Notes: generated by a model from the letters alone, not told the origin. A DNA stretch of 64,000 nt from Halpernia frigidisoli (GCF_900113805.1 NZ_FOQT01000001.1:1-64000); one strand, 5' to 3'. Counted from the stretch's first letter, positions 53,734 to 63,266 are shown. Numbers and translations: made by a program.

Positions 53734-53907
53734 GTTTTTAAATTTCTTTGGTTAAATTTAAATAAAAACTTTAGTTAAATCTATTTTTTATCAAATCTAA
53801 AATTTAAATATTGTCAATTTAAGTAATGTGGTTAAGGGTTTCTATAAATAGTATAATTTCTATACAAAATAACTTTTTAATTATGTATGACTTAAAATAA
53901 TTTTATT

Positions 53908-53915
53908 ATATTTGA
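53908..53915 (+). promoter_or_regulatory. -7 box upstream of the large secreted protein gene
   Basis: TATATTTG is an exact TAnnTTTG match, but it lies 113 bases before the ATG, leaving a long leader. Confidence 0.35.
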
Positions 53916-54027
53916 CGGATGTTTAAAAATAACTAATTATTACAATATATTATTAAAATTTATTAATTTTTCATAAATAGTAGGATTTCTTTTCAAGACT
54001 CGATTATTTATACTCAAAACTTTTATT

Positions 54028-55494
54028 ATGACAAATTTCAAGATTCTTTTTTTCAGCGTTTTATTCTCAGTTTTAGGTAATGCTCAGGTCGGGATAAACA
54101 CCGCATCACCGGATCCTTCAGCAGTTTTGGATCTCCAGTTCAAAACAGGAACGCCTGCGGGAATGTTAACTCCAAGAATGACAACGGCGCAAAGATTAGC
54201 AGTTTCTCTGCCCGCAAACGGATTATTAGTTTATGATACTGATTTAAAAACTTTTGTTTACAATTCCGGAACATCTGCTGTTTCAGTGTGGACACCAATA
54301 AATAGTGCTGTTACGGGTCGTTTAAATTTTAAAAGGATAAAATCAACTGATGTTTTATCAACAGTATTAGCGGCAGAACTTACAGCAGGAGCTGGCTCCA
54401 AATATAAATTAAATACAAACACGCTCTACGAAATCAATGGAACGGTTTCTTTGGACAAACCCATCGATTTAAACAACGCATACATTCAGGGAATTGATTC
54501 AGGTGAAGATAGATTGACTTCAACAGGTAATATTTTTGATGGAACTACCGGAGGAACTATAAAGGGTTTAACACTTATATCCAGCGGAAAGGTTTTTAAT
54601 ATTACTGGTGCAACTAAAGCAGAAAATTTAATTTTTAGAGATTGCATTGTGGCAAGTTCGGCAAATGTAGGTACTATTGATAATATGGGTCTTGTGTTTT
54701 TAAGCATTGTTCAATTTTCTGGAAATACAACAGGAATTACTTATAGCAATATCAACCAACTTTTATTAAGTAATATGGGTTGGTTTGGAAATAATGCAGG
54801 AACGTTTGAAACCTTAACAGGAACATTTGGTCTTGTTCAGAAACAAGGTGGCTTTAGTCAGGTAGAGGCAATTGCGACAGCGGGATTTGATGTTTCTTCC
54901 AATCCGACAATAAATGGTGATGCAGTAATGGAATCTGTTGTTTTTACAGGTGCGAATACTGCGGCGTACATCAAACCATATACAACAGGAACTTACACAG
55001 GATATAATTTTAACAATAAGTGGAATATCCGAAGTGCAGGCATTCCAATAGAGACGGACGCGGTTTCTGTCGGTGATGTCAACTTAGATTCACCTTACGG
55101 AACTGGTGTTACTACAGCTTTAACAACCGGAACAGCAGTTAAAATTGGAGGAACTACGGTTTCCAATAATTTCTTTAGGGCTTCAAATGATGGCGTAGAT
55201 AATCGTTTAAAATATTTGGGAAGTAAAAAACGTTTTTTTACGGTTAATGCTGTTGCCTCTTTTAGAGGAACCGTTAATGCAAACACTATTTATGTTTTTT
55301 ATATCGCACTTAATGGCACACCTGTTCAAAGATCGAAAACTTACATATTCACAACTAATAGTGTAGATGTTGTTGCCGTTCCGGTTCAGTCGATCATCGA
55401 ATTAGCACCAAATGATTACGTTGAGGTTTTTGCGCAGCGATATAGTGGAAGCAGCGACATGCTTACCGTTTCTTTGAGTTTATTTATGAAATAA
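54028..55494 (+). CDS. large secreted protein with TNF/C1q-like C-terminus
   Basis: A 488-residue exported protein with a signal peptide ending LGNAQ. Residues about 21-100 match the Bacteroidetes adhesin-type start (VGINTASPDPSAVLDLQF, GMLTPRMTTAQRLAVSLPANGLLVYDT). A long beta-helix-like middle of Thr/Gly/Asn-rich repeats follows. The C-terminal about 90 residues (KRFFTVNAVASFRGTVNANTIYVFYIALNGTPVQ, DYVEVFAQRYSGSSDMLTVSLSLFMK) resemble the TNF/C1q jelly roll seen in phage tail and surface fibre proteins. No T9SS tail is present. Surface adhesion is a guess. Confidence 0.8.
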   Translation: MTNFKILFFSVLFSVLGNAQVGINTASPDPSAVLDLQFKTGTPAGMLTPRMTTAQRLAVSLPANGLLVYDTDLKTFVYNSGTSAVSVWTPINSAVTGRLNFKRIKSTDVLSTVLAAELTAGAGSKYKLNTNTLYEINGTVSLDKPIDLNNAYIQGIDSGEDRLTSTGNIFDGTTGGTIKGLTLISSGKVFNITGATKAENLIFRDCIVASSANVGTIDNMGLVFLSIVQFSGNTTGITYSNINQLLLSNMGWFGNNAGTFETLTGTFGLVQKQGGFSQVEAIATAGFDVSSNPTINGDAVMESVVFTGANTAAYIKPYTTGTYTGYNFNNKWNIRSAGIPIETDAVSVGDVNLDSPYGTGVTTALTTGTAVKIGGTTVSNNFFRASNDGVDNRLKYLGSKKRFFTVNAVASFRGTVNANTIYVFYIALNGTPVQRSKTYIFTTNSVDVVAVPVQSIIELAPNDYVEVFAQRYSGSSDMLTVSLSLFMK

Positions 55495-55528
55495 AATCAC
55501 AGTAAATCACTGTATTTTATTTATGTTG

Positions 55529-55592
55529 AGAATTTTCAGAAAAAGAATTTGATTTTTTAGTTAAATTTTTTTTCCTGAAAATTCTTTTTTTT
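55529..55592 (+). terminator. possible intrinsic terminator of the secreted protein gene
   Basis: AGAATTTTCAG (55529-55539) can pair with CTGAAAATTCT (55575-55585), followed by T8; the loop is long (35 bases). Confidence 0.4.
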
Positions 55593-55597
55593 AAATC

Positions 55598-56566
55598 TTA
55601 TTCAGAATCGGTCCAGCGCGCTTCTTTCCACTCTTTTTGTTCAGCTTTAGAAAGGAAAGACCACGCCACTATTCTGCTTACTTTATTGCCGGTTCCCATT
55701 GCGATAGTTTTTACCTGAGTATTTTCAACCTGCGAAAGCGCTCTGTAAATACCTTTTAAATTCGATTCTTTTGAAACTAAAGTTGAAAACCAGTAGCAGT
55801 TTTTTTCAAAATTTTTACTTTCAGCGATCATATCGTGGATAAAAGTATGCTCGCCGCCTTCATAAATTAACTCATTATTGATGCCGGCAAAATTTAGATC
55901 CGCTGTTTCCACTTTTTTCCCGGAAAGATTTTGCACTTTTCTGCGGCTGCTTTTTTCGGCTTCTTCCGATGAAGTATGAAATGGCGGATTACACATCGTG
56001 AAATCAACTTTTTCTTCCTTATTTAAAATTCCCTCAAAAAATGATTTGGGATCTTTCTGTAATCTGATCTCTATTTTATCTTTCAGCTGTTCGTTTGAAT
56101 CAATAATTTTTTTGGAAGATTCTACAGATTCAGCATTAATATCTGAACCAATAAAATTCCAGTCATATTCTGTAACGCCAATAATTGGATATATACAACT
56201 TGCGCCAACTCCAATGTCCAAACCTGTTATTTTTTCCCCTTTTGGAAGCGATCCAAAATTACTTTGAGTAATCAGATCTGCCATATAATGCAGATAATCG
56301 GCTCTTCCCGGAATTGGGGGGACAAGATTTTCATCCGGGAAATCCCAGTTTTTTATACCGTAGTAATAATTTAACAAAGCTTTATTAAGCAGTTTTACCG
56401 CGGAAGGATTTGCAAAATCTATAGAATCTTCACCATTTTTATTTGGTTTTAAATGATCTTTAAGTTCGGGTACAGCTTCTGTCAAAGCTTTTAAATCATA
56501 TCTTTCTCTGTTTTTATTTCTGGCGTGAAGTCTTGTTTTTTCCTGAAGATTTTTTTCTGCGGACAT
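55598..56566 (-). CDS. rlmF: 23S rRNA (adenine(1618)-N6)-methyltransferase RlmF
   Basis: A 322-residue methyltransferase that modifies A1618 of 23S rRNA using S-adenosylmethionine. The N-terminal RNA-binding stretch LHARNKNRERYDLKALTEAVPELK is diagnostic for RlmF. The SAM loop is LDIGVGASC (116-124) and the catalytic NPPF motif is at 193-196 (CNPPFHTS). Length is typical (about 300-335). It is a single minus-strand gene. No anomaly seen. Confidence 0.95.
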   Translation of the reverse strand: MSAEKNLQEKTRLHARNKNRERYDLKALTEAVPELKDHLKPNKNGEDSIDFANPSAVKLLNKALLNYYYGIKNWDFPDENLVPPIPGRADYLHYMADLITQSNFGSLPKGEKITGLDIGVGASCIYPIIGVTEYDWNFIGSDINAESVESSKKIIDSNEQLKDKIEIRLQKDPKSFFEGILNKEEKVDFTMCNPPFHTSSEEAEKSSRRKVQNLSGKKVETADLNFAGINNELIYEGGEHTFIHDMIAESKNFEKNCYWFSTLVSKESNLKGIYRALSQVENTQVKTIAMGTGNKVSRIVAWSFLSKAEQKEWKEARWTDSE

Positions 56567-56670
56567 ATAGTTGAAAATTTTAATATCGTTTTAAATAACT
56601 TTCAAAGGTACGGAAGAATTATAAAAAGTAAAATGCGCTTTTTTAAAATTAGATTTAAATGAAATTTTAT

Positions 56671-57351
56671 TTATTGACTCATTTTCGAAGTCCGTGAAAA
56701 TTTTCCAAATAGGAATTTTAATATCCAAAAGCAAAATATTAACCAGGCAATTCCCAAACAATATCCGGCGATAACATCTGTTGCATAATGAACTCTTAAA
56801 ATTATTCTGCTCAAACCGATCATTAAAGCAAAGAACAGAAATAAAAATGAGATCGTATATTTTCTAATTTTTGAAAGTGAAGTCTGCCATAGCAGAAAAG
56901 TTAAAATACCGAATAAAACTGCTGCAGAAATTGAATGACCACTCGGAAAACTGTAATTTATAAGCGATTTTATCAAAGAAGATTCCGGGCGAGTTCGTTG
57001 AAAATAATTTTTTAAAAAATTAGTAAAGATTGCGCTTCCCACTGAAATAAAGCCAATATTTAATACTGAAAATTTGTCTTTTTTAATGATAAAATAAACA
57101 ATTATTAATATATAGGTCGGCAACAAAAATGCTGATGACCCGAAAAAAGTAACGACATTCATTAATTTGACTAAGAAAGGCGATGTGAGACTGGTTGCAA
57201 ATTTTAAAACAGCGTTGTCTAATGTGAAGTTTTTTTCTATGGCAACATTATAAGCCAAAAACATAAAAATTAGTAAAGCCACAGAAAATAGGATTGCAGA
57301 GATATAAATTACTGCAGAATTTTTAGATTTTAATTCAAAATTGTCGGTCAT
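56671..57351 (-). CDS. PAP2 family lipid phosphatase
   Basis: A 226-residue inner-membrane phosphatase with about six membrane segments. The three PAP2 motifs are complete: KNYFQRTRP (114-122), SFPSGHS (134-140, catalytic His139) and SRIILRVHYATD (181-192). It would dephosphorylate phosphatidate, undecaprenyl pyrophosphate or a similar lipid at the periplasmic face. It follows the lipid kinase gene on the same strand by 10 bases, so the pair is likely an operon. Confidence 0.94.
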   Translation of the reverse strand: MTDNFELKSKNSAVIYISAILFSVALLIFMFLAYNVAIEKNFTLDNAVLKFATSLTSPFLVKLMNVVTFFGSSAFLLPTYILIIVYFIIKKDKFSVLNIGFISVGSAIFTNFLKNYFQRTRPESSLIKSLINYSFPSGHSISAAVLFGILTFLLWQTSLSKIRKYTISFLFLFFALMIGLSRIILRVHYATDVIAGYCLGIAWLIFCFWILKFLFGKFSRTSKMSQ

Positions 57352-57361
57352 TTAAGAAAAA

Positions 57362-58252
57362 TTATTTAGGTAAAACCAATGTGATTGCAGCTTTCACAAT
57401 ATCAGCTTCCACTTCCGTTACCTTCCCTAAATATTCGCCATCCACCTGAAAATGCATTTTTCTGGAAAGTTTTATGTTAAGTTTTTGCGCCTGTAAAATC
57501 TCAATTTTATGCGGATTAAAGGGTTTGTGCGAAATAAGCATTTTAAAAACCTCACTCACAGAGATCTTTTTTATGATCACGATCTCAAAAAGATCATCTT
57601 CAATATCACCGATCGGGTTGATCACCGCGCCAATTCCATATTCCCGCGCATTTGCAATTACTACCATTCCCGCTCTTCTTCGGACTGTTTCGCCGTCGAT
57701 CTGCATCGTCATTCTGGCCATCGGATTGATAAATAAAACATTCCAGGCCACTTTTAAATTTGCTTTAAAATAACCAAAAAATCCGCGTGTGTTGTCAGCT
57801 TCAAATTCTTTAATGATCCAGGCGTTAAAACCAACATCGCTCAGGTGAATGCATAAATTTCCGTTCACCATGATCACATGGATTTTTTTATGAACACCTT
57901 TTGCAACTGTATTTATGGCTTCTTGCGGAATTTCACTGATGCCAAGTTCTTTCGCCATGCCGTTTGCCGAGCCGGAAGGCAAAATTCCCATTGCAATATC
58001 TTTATTTAAAAGACATTCTGCCACAAGACTTATCGTGCCGTCGCCGCCGACTGCCACCACTTTTTGTGGATCAAAAATTTCTATTTTTTCCTTAATTTCC
58101 TCGATTTTAAAATCACCTTCCAAAAGATAAAGTTCTATCGTAAAATCTAAATTTTTAAAATAAGTCTCAATTTCTTTTGACCAGTTGATGGAATGGCTTC
58201 CAGAACCGGGATTTATAATGAAAAGAATTTTCTCGCTTTTGCCTGTTTCCAT
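57362..58252 (-). CDS. diacylglycerol/lipid kinase family protein
   Basis: A 296-residue YegS/DgkB-type lipid kinase. NPGSGS (14-19) and the ATP motif GGDGT (69-73) are intact; LPSGSANGMAKELGI and AREYGIGAVINP are the usual later motifs. It would phosphorylate diacylglycerol or another lipid in the cytosol. It opens a short operon with PAP2 and is divergent from the App1-type phosphatase gene at 58365, which acts on the same lipid class. Confidence 0.94.
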   Translation of the reverse strand: METGKSEKILFIINPGSGSHSINWSKEIETYFKNLDFTIELYLLEGDFKIEEIKEKIEIFDPQKVVAVGGDGTISLVAECLLNKDIAMGILPSGSANGMAKELGISEIPQEAINTVAKGVHKKIHVIMVNGNLCIHLSDVGFNAWIIKEFEADNTRGFFGYFKANLKVAWNVLFINPMARMTMQIDGETVRRRAGMVVIANAREYGIGAVINPIGDIEDDLFEIVIIKKISVSEVFKMLISHKPFNPHKIEILQAQKLNIKLSRKMHFQVDGEYLGKVTEVEADIVKAAITLVLPK

Positions 58253-58364
58253 GTGAATTGTATAATAGTTTTAAAAATTTTGCAGTGCCAATATAAGGAT
58301 GTTTAAAGATTTTTATTTATTTTGGAACAAAATTTACTGCTAAAATATTACTTAATTTTAAAAG

Positions 58365-59351
58365 ATGGCAAAAACCGATAAAAATTCTAACGCAGCAGTA
58401 AAAATTTATAATGGTTACGGCAAAGCTGAAAATCTCGTTATTTATGGTCATGTTTTAAAAGGCAAATATTTTATTCAACGAAAATATACCCGAAATGCAC
58501 TGATCAATATTATCAATATTTTCAGGTTATTCTTTATAAGACCAATATCCAACGCCAAAGTAAAACTAAGTTGGAGAGATCAAAACTTTTACGCCATAAC
58601 AGAAAAAGACGGTTTTTTTACCTTCGAATGGAAGCCTGAAACACCTGTTTTAGCTGGATGGCACGATTTAAAAGTTGAGTTAATAGATGAAAATGAAAGT
58701 ATTTCGGCTTGCGGTAATGGTAAAATATTAGTACCAAATAGTACGCAATATGGATTTATTTCAGACATTGATGATACCGTTCTTATTTCACATTCCGGAC
58801 GAACGCACAAAAAACTGTGGTCGATGCTCACCAAAAATCCGCGACGGAGAAAAACTTTTTCGGACGTTGTTAATTATTATCAACTTCTTAGCAAAGCGCA
58901 TACGGAGGCGTCTCTTCCAAATCCATTTTTTTACGTTTCAAGCAGCGAGTGGAATCTGTATGAATATTTATGTGAATTTTTCAAGTTTAATGAACTTCCG
59001 GACGGAATCTTTCTTTTAAGTTCCATTAAAAAATGGTACCAGCTATTTAAAAGCGGAAACACAAAACATCTGACAAAATTTAATAGAATTGCAAGAGTTT
59101 TAGAGGTTTTCCCTGATCAAAAATTTATTTTGCTAGGTGATAATTCTCAAAGTGATCCGGAAGTTTACAGACTGATTTCGGAGAAATACCCAAATCAGAT
59201 TTTTGCGATTTACATTAGAAATATCAATTCGAAAAAAGAGGATTTTACGGAAGAAATTTTTAAATCAATTGAAAACAAAGTCATTCATACACTACAATAC
59301 ATCCATACAAATGAAGCGATCTCGCATTCTAAATCTGTTGGTTTGATATAA
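58365..59351 (+). CDS. App1 family phosphatidate phosphatase
   Basis: A 328-residue cytosolic protein. Residues about 1-125 are a beta-rich domain (NAKVKLSWRDQNFYAITEKDGFFTFEW) and residues 126-328 are the App1/DUF2183 phosphatase domain of the HAD type: nucleophile DIDDTVL (134-140), YVSSSEWNLYEYL, and GDNSQSDPEVYRLI. App1 enzymes remove phosphate from phosphatidate and related lipids. It is divergent from the lipid kinase and PAP2 pair across 113 bases, so the three form a phosphatidate-handling cluster. Confidence 0.93.
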   Translation: MAKTDKNSNAAVKIYNGYGKAENLVIYGHVLKGKYFIQRKYTRNALINIINIFRLFFIRPISNAKVKLSWRDQNFYAITEKDGFFTFEWKPETPVLAGWHDLKVELIDENESISACGNGKILVPNSTQYGFISDIDDTVLISHSGRTHKKLWSMLTKNPRRRKTFSDVVNYYQLLSKAHTEASLPNPFFYVSSSEWNLYEYLCEFFKFNELPDGIFLLSSIKKWYQLFKSGNTKHLTKFNRIARVLEVFPDQKFILLGDNSQSDPEVYRLISEKYPNQIFAIYIRNINSKKEDFTEEIFKSIENKVIHTLQYIHTNEAISHSKSVGLI

Positions 59352-59476
59352 AATTAAATAGCAAATTAGCGTTTTTTAATCATAATGAAATCTGCATTTA
59401 GTAATTGAAATTTCATCTTCCTGATATTTATAAATTACTGTTTATTTAGAAATTGATTTTTATTTTCTCAAAATAT

Positions 59477-59632
59477 TCACTTTCCACAACCATTCAAAAG
59501 ATCTGCGCCAAAATAAAAAACAGCCAGCCACAGTAATCCTTTTACGGTGAAGAAAATTACACCGGCAATCCCTACTTTTTTAAACCAGGATTTTAGTTTT
59601 TCATTCCTGCTGTTTTTTGGGTGCTCTTCCAT
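59477..59632 (-). CDS. small membrane protein, 51 aa
   Basis: A 51-codon frame starting at ATG 59632: a basic N-terminus MEEHPKNSRNEKLKSWFKKV, then a membrane segment (GIAGVIFFTVKGLLWLAVFY) and a short tail with Cys and Lys (GADLLNGCGK). Similar proteins of 45-55 residues with K-W-F-K-R and a hydrophobic segment are, to my memory, common in flavobacteria. It lies in a 599-base gap between App1 and the dehydrogenase. Function unknown. Confidence 0.65.
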   Translation of the reverse strand: MEEHPKNSRNEKLKSWFKKVGIAGVIFFTVKGLLWLAVFYFGADLLNGCGK

Positions 59633-59950
59633 TTTTGTTTTTTGCTGTTTCAAATTTAAACATTTCTAAAGTTTTAAAAACTTGTTTTTAAACAAAATTA
59701 TATAAGAAATTAAATTCTGCACGATTTTATTTTAACATAATTTTAACATTTTTTAGTTTTTTAAAATTTAATTAATAATTACTAATTTTCTAAAATGTGC
59801 CACTAAAACTTTTAATCAATACTTTTTAAAAATAAAGAATTTCACTACTATTTTTATTTATTAAAATTTAAAATTATTTCGTTAAAACTGCCTACAAATT
59901 GCTTGGTTAAGCATTAATTTTTAACTTAGCAAGAAACCAAAACGTATAAA
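59633..59950. other. gap before the aldehyde dehydrogenase gene
   Basis: AT-rich, no gene seen. It contains a plausible promoter for the dehydrogenase: TTG (59899-59901), 20 bases and TAACTTAG (59922-59929), one mismatch from TAnnTTTG. Confidence 0.45.
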
Positions 59951-61501
59951 ATGACTCAAAGTTCATCAATTTCAGATATGGAAACTGTCTTAAAAAATTT
60001 AGGAATTCACGCAGAAAATAAAGGTTCATCAACTGGTTCAGAATTTTTCTCAAATGGAGAAACCATCGAAAGTTTTTCACCTACAAACGGAAAATTAATC
60101 GAGAAAGTGCAAAGTTCAAGTTTGGAAGATTATGATAAAGTTTTAGAAAAAGCAAAAGCCGCATTTTTAGAATTTAGAAAAGTTCCTGCGCCAAAAAGAG
60201 GAGAATTAGTCCGTCAGTTTGGAAATAAATTGAGAGAAAAAAAACAGGATTTAGGCAAATTAGTTTCCTACGAAATGGGAAAATCTTTTCAGGAAGGTTT
60301 GGGCGAAGTTCAGGAAATGATAGATATTTGTGATTTTGCGGTTGGACTTTCTCGCCAACTTCATGGTTTCACGATGCATTCCGAACGTCCCGGACACAGA
60401 ATGTACGAACAATACCATCCGCTGGGAATTGTAGGAATTATTTCCGCATTTAATTTTCCGGTTGCGGTTTGGTCCTGGAATACAGCGCTTGCCTGGATCT
60501 GCGGAAATGTAACGATTTGGAAACCTTCCGAAAAATCTCCGCTTTGTGGTGTTGCTTGTCAAAATATTATTGCCGAAGTTTTAAAAGAAAATAATTACCC
60601 GGAAGGAATTTCTAATTTATTGATTGGAAGCCATGAAATTGGTAAGAAAATGACGTCCGATAAAAATGTCAATTTGGTTTCTTTTACAGGTTCTACGAAA
60701 GTTGGAAGAGAAGTTTCGTCTACAGTTGCAAATAGATTTGGAAAATCAATCTTAGAATTAGGCGGAAATAATGCGATCATTATTTCAAAAGACGCTGATT
60801 TGGATGTTTCAATTATCGGCGCAGTTTTCGGCGCAGTAGGAACTTGTGGACAAAGATGTACTTCTACGAGACGATTAATTATCCATGAAGATGTTTATGA
60901 AGATTTTAAAAACCGTTTGGTAAAAGCCTACGGACAATTAAAAATTGGAGATCCATTAAATGAAAATAACCATGTTGGACCACTTATCGACCAGCATTCT
61001 GTAAAACAATATTTAAATTCTATTGAAAAATGTAAAAATGAAGGCGGAAGTTTCATTGTTGAAGGCGGCGTTTTGGAAGGTGAGAATTATGAATCCGGTT
61101 GTTACGTAAAACCTTGCGTTGCAGAAGTTGAAAACTCTTTCGAAATCGTACAACATGAGACTTTTGCGCCCATTCTTTATTTAATTAAATATAAAACTTT
61201 AGATGAAGCAATCGCTTTACAAAACGACGTTCCGCAAGGTTTGTCTTCCGCAATTATGACCAATAATTTGAAAGAAGCAGAAGCATTTTTATCTTTTGCT
61301 GGTTCAGATTGTGGTATTGCAAACGTCAATATCGGAACTTCGGGCGCAGAAATTGGCGGTGCTTTTGGCGGGGAAAAAGAAACCGGTGGCGGTAGAGAAA
61401 GTGGTTCTGACGCGTGGAAATATTACATGAGACGCCAGACTAATACAATTAATTACACCGATAATCTGCCTTTGGCGCAAGGAATTAAGTTTGATTTGTA
61501 G
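59951..61501 (+). CDS. amaB: ALDH7 family semialdehyde dehydrogenase
   Basis: A 516-residue NAD-dependent aldehyde dehydrogenase of the antiquitin (ALDH7) type, acting on 2-aminoadipate semialdehyde/piperideine-6-carboxylate. Landmarks are GIISAFNFPVAVWSWNTALAW, WKPSEKSPL, FTGSTKVGREVS, the general base Glu in LELGGNN and the catalytic Cys in GQRCTSTRR, with EIGGAFGGEKETGGGRESGSD near the end. It is followed after 50 bases by the lysine 6-aminotransferase, which makes its substrate. Name is by family match; confidence in the amaB symbol is moderate. Confidence 0.92.
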   Translation: MTQSSSISDMETVLKNLGIHAENKGSSTGSEFFSNGETIESFSPTNGKLIEKVQSSSLEDYDKVLEKAKAAFLEFRKVPAPKRGELVRQFGNKLREKKQDLGKLVSYEMGKSFQEGLGEVQEMIDICDFAVGLSRQLHGFTMHSERPGHRMYEQYHPLGIVGIISAFNFPVAVWSWNTALAWICGNVTIWKPSEKSPLCGVACQNIIAEVLKENNYPEGISNLLIGSHEIGKKMTSDKNVNLVSFTGSTKVGREVSSTVANRFGKSILELGGNNAIIISKDADLDVSIIGAVFGAVGTCGQRCTSTRRLIIHEDVYEDFKNRLVKAYGQLKIGDPLNENNHVGPLIDQHSVKQYLNSIEKCKNEGGSFIVEGGVLEGENYESGCYVKPCVAEVENSFEIVQHETFAPILYLIKYKTLDEAIALQNDVPQGLSSAIMTNNLKEAEAFLSFAGSDCGIANVNIGTSGAEIGGAFGGEKETGGGRESGSDAWKYYMRRQTNTINYTDNLPLAQGIKFDL

Positions 61502-61551
61502 ACTTCAATTAAACGATTATAACAAATTAAACGAATAAAAAATTAAAAATT

Positions 61552-62886
61552 ATGAATGATGCAATCGCTTCTTATCCGCAAAAAACCAATACTGTAAAGG
61601 AAATTCTTGGAAAACACATGCTCGCAGATGGTTTTGATTTTATAATGGATTTCGAAAAATCCCACGGCTCTTATATATATGACAGTTTTACGCAATCTGA
61701 ATATTTGGATATGTTTTCTATGTTTGCTTCCACGGCGATCGGTTATAATCATCCTTATGTAAAAGAAAAATCAGCGTGGCTGGGAAATTTAGTGGTAAAT
61801 AAGCCGACTTTGGCAGATGTTTACTCGCAGGAATATGCAGATTTTATGGAAGTTTTCGAGCGTGTTTTAATTCCAAAAGAATTGCAATATTGTTTCTTTA
61901 TTTCCGGCGGCGCTTTAGCTGTAGAAAATGCGATGAAAGCTGCTTTCGACTGGAAAACGCGCAAAAATTTTGAGAAAAATATTGATAAAGAAGCAGGAAT
62001 ATGTGTGCATTTCAGACAGGCTTTTCACGGCAGATCTGGTTATACATTATCATTGACGAATACTGCTGATCCACGAAAACACCAGTATTTTCCAAAATTT
62101 AACTGGCCTCGTATCGAAAATCCAAAGCAATATTTTCCCATTGATGAAGCTTCTTTAGCCAAAACAATGAAGTATGAAAATGTAGCAATTTCTGAGATTA
62201 AAAAGGCGATACTTGAGAAACCCAATGAAATTGCCTGTATAATCATTGAACCAATTCAGGCGGAAGGTGGGGATAATCATTTTAGAGATGAATTTTTTGT
62301 TGAATTGCGTAAGATCTGTGATGAAAATGAAATTCTCTTGATTTTTGATGAAGTACAAACCGGCGTTGGTTTGACGGGAAAGATGTGGGCTTTTGAGCAT
62401 TTTAGTGTATCACCGGATATTATTTCTTTTGGTAAAAAAACCCAGGTTTGTGGGATTTTAGCCAACAGAGAAAAATTAGATCAAATTCCAAATAATGTTT
62501 TTAAAGAAAGTTCCAGAATTAATTCCACATTTGGCGGAAACTGGGCAGATATGCTTCGTTTGCAGTTAATTTTAGAAGTGATCGAGAAAGAAAATTTAGT
62601 TGAAAATGCCAGAAATATGGGTGTTTTTTTGCTGGATGGTTTAATAAAAATTGAGCAAAAATTTCCTATTTTAATTACAAACGCGAGAGGTCGCGGTTTA
62701 ATGTGCGCATTTGATCTTCCAACACCTGAACTGAGAAATGCTTTACAAAAAGTTCTTTATGATCATAAATTGATCGTTTTAACCTGTGGCACGCAAAGCA
62801 TCAGGTTTCGTCCGCACTTAAATGTTTCTTCGGAAGATTTGCAAAAAGCCTTAAATATTATTGAAAACGTTTTAGAAACGATGTAG
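61552..62886 (+). CDS. lat: L-lysine 6-transaminase
   Basis: A 444-residue PLP-dependent class III aminotransferase that moves the epsilon-amino group of lysine to 2-oxoglutarate and gives 2-aminoadipate semialdehyde. The usual blocks are visible: FISGGALAVENAMKAAF, FHGRSGYTLSLT, IIIEPIQAEGGDNHF, LIFDEVQTGVGLTGK and the PLP lysine in SFGKKTQVCG. It lies 50 bases after the ALDH7 gene; together they convert lysine to 2-aminoadipate. The pair is standard in flavobacteria. Confidence 0.94.
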   Translation: MNDAIASYPQKTNTVKEILGKHMLADGFDFIMDFEKSHGSYIYDSFTQSEYLDMFSMFASTAIGYNHPYVKEKSAWLGNLVVNKPTLADVYSQEYADFMEVFERVLIPKELQYCFFISGGALAVENAMKAAFDWKTRKNFEKNIDKEAGICVHFRQAFHGRSGYTLSLTNTADPRKHQYFPKFNWPRIENPKQYFPIDEASLAKTMKYENVAISEIKKAILEKPNEIACIIIEPIQAEGGDNHFRDEFFVELRKICDENEILLIFDEVQTGVGLTGKMWAFEHFSVSPDIISFGKKTQVCGILANREKLDQIPNNVFKESSRINSTFGGNWADMLRLQLILEVIEKENLVENARNMGVFLLDGLIKIEQKFPILITNARGRGLMCAFDLPTPELRNALQKVLYDHKLIVLTCGTQSIRFRPHLNVSSEDLQKALNIIENVLETM

Positions 62887-62942
62887 ATTTTATTTTTTGT
62901 TTATTTTTTTCGTAAATTTGAAGTGAATTAAAAATTAATGTA

Positions 62943-63182
62943 ATGGAAGAAATGACAAGAGTTTCAGTTTTTGAAAGCACAAATCAACAGGAAGTTCAGC
63001 TTATAAAATCAAAATTAGAGGAAAAAAATATCACTGCAACTGCAGAAAACTCTTATTTAACTTTTTTGAGTACGCCTACGGCAAATAATATAAAGTTGAT
63101 GGTAAGTTTGAAAGACGAGCAGGACGCATTTAAAATCATAGATGCTTACATACAGCAAAGCGATCTGGACATAAAAAACTAA
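62943..63182 (+). CDS. DUF2007 domain protein
   Basis: A 79-residue cytosolic protein with one DUF2007 domain (VSVFESTNQQEVQLIKSKLEEKNITATAENS, ending IKLMVSLKDEQDAFKIIDAYI). The fold is thought to be like that of GlnB-type small signal proteins, but no role is known. ATG 62943 or 62952 can start it. It is followed by a hairpin terminator and lies 56 bases after the lysine aminotransferase gene. Confidence 0.88.
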   Translation: MEEMTRVSVFESTNQQEVQLIKSKLEEKNITATAENSYLTFLSTPTANNIKLMVSLKDEQDAFKIIDAYIQQSDLDIKN

Positions 63183-63202
63183 ACAATAGATTTTATAAAT
63201 GA

Positions 63203-63232
63203 AAGTAACTTTTTTAAGTTGCTTTTTTTTTG
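63203..63232 (+). terminator. intrinsic terminator of the DUF2007 gene
   Basis: AAAGTAACTT (63203-63212) pairs with AAGTTGCTTT (63217-63226), with a wobble, followed by T8. Confidence 0.75.
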
Positions 63233-63266
63233 TCCTTTTGGTTCGGTTTGTTTAGAACCAATTTCT

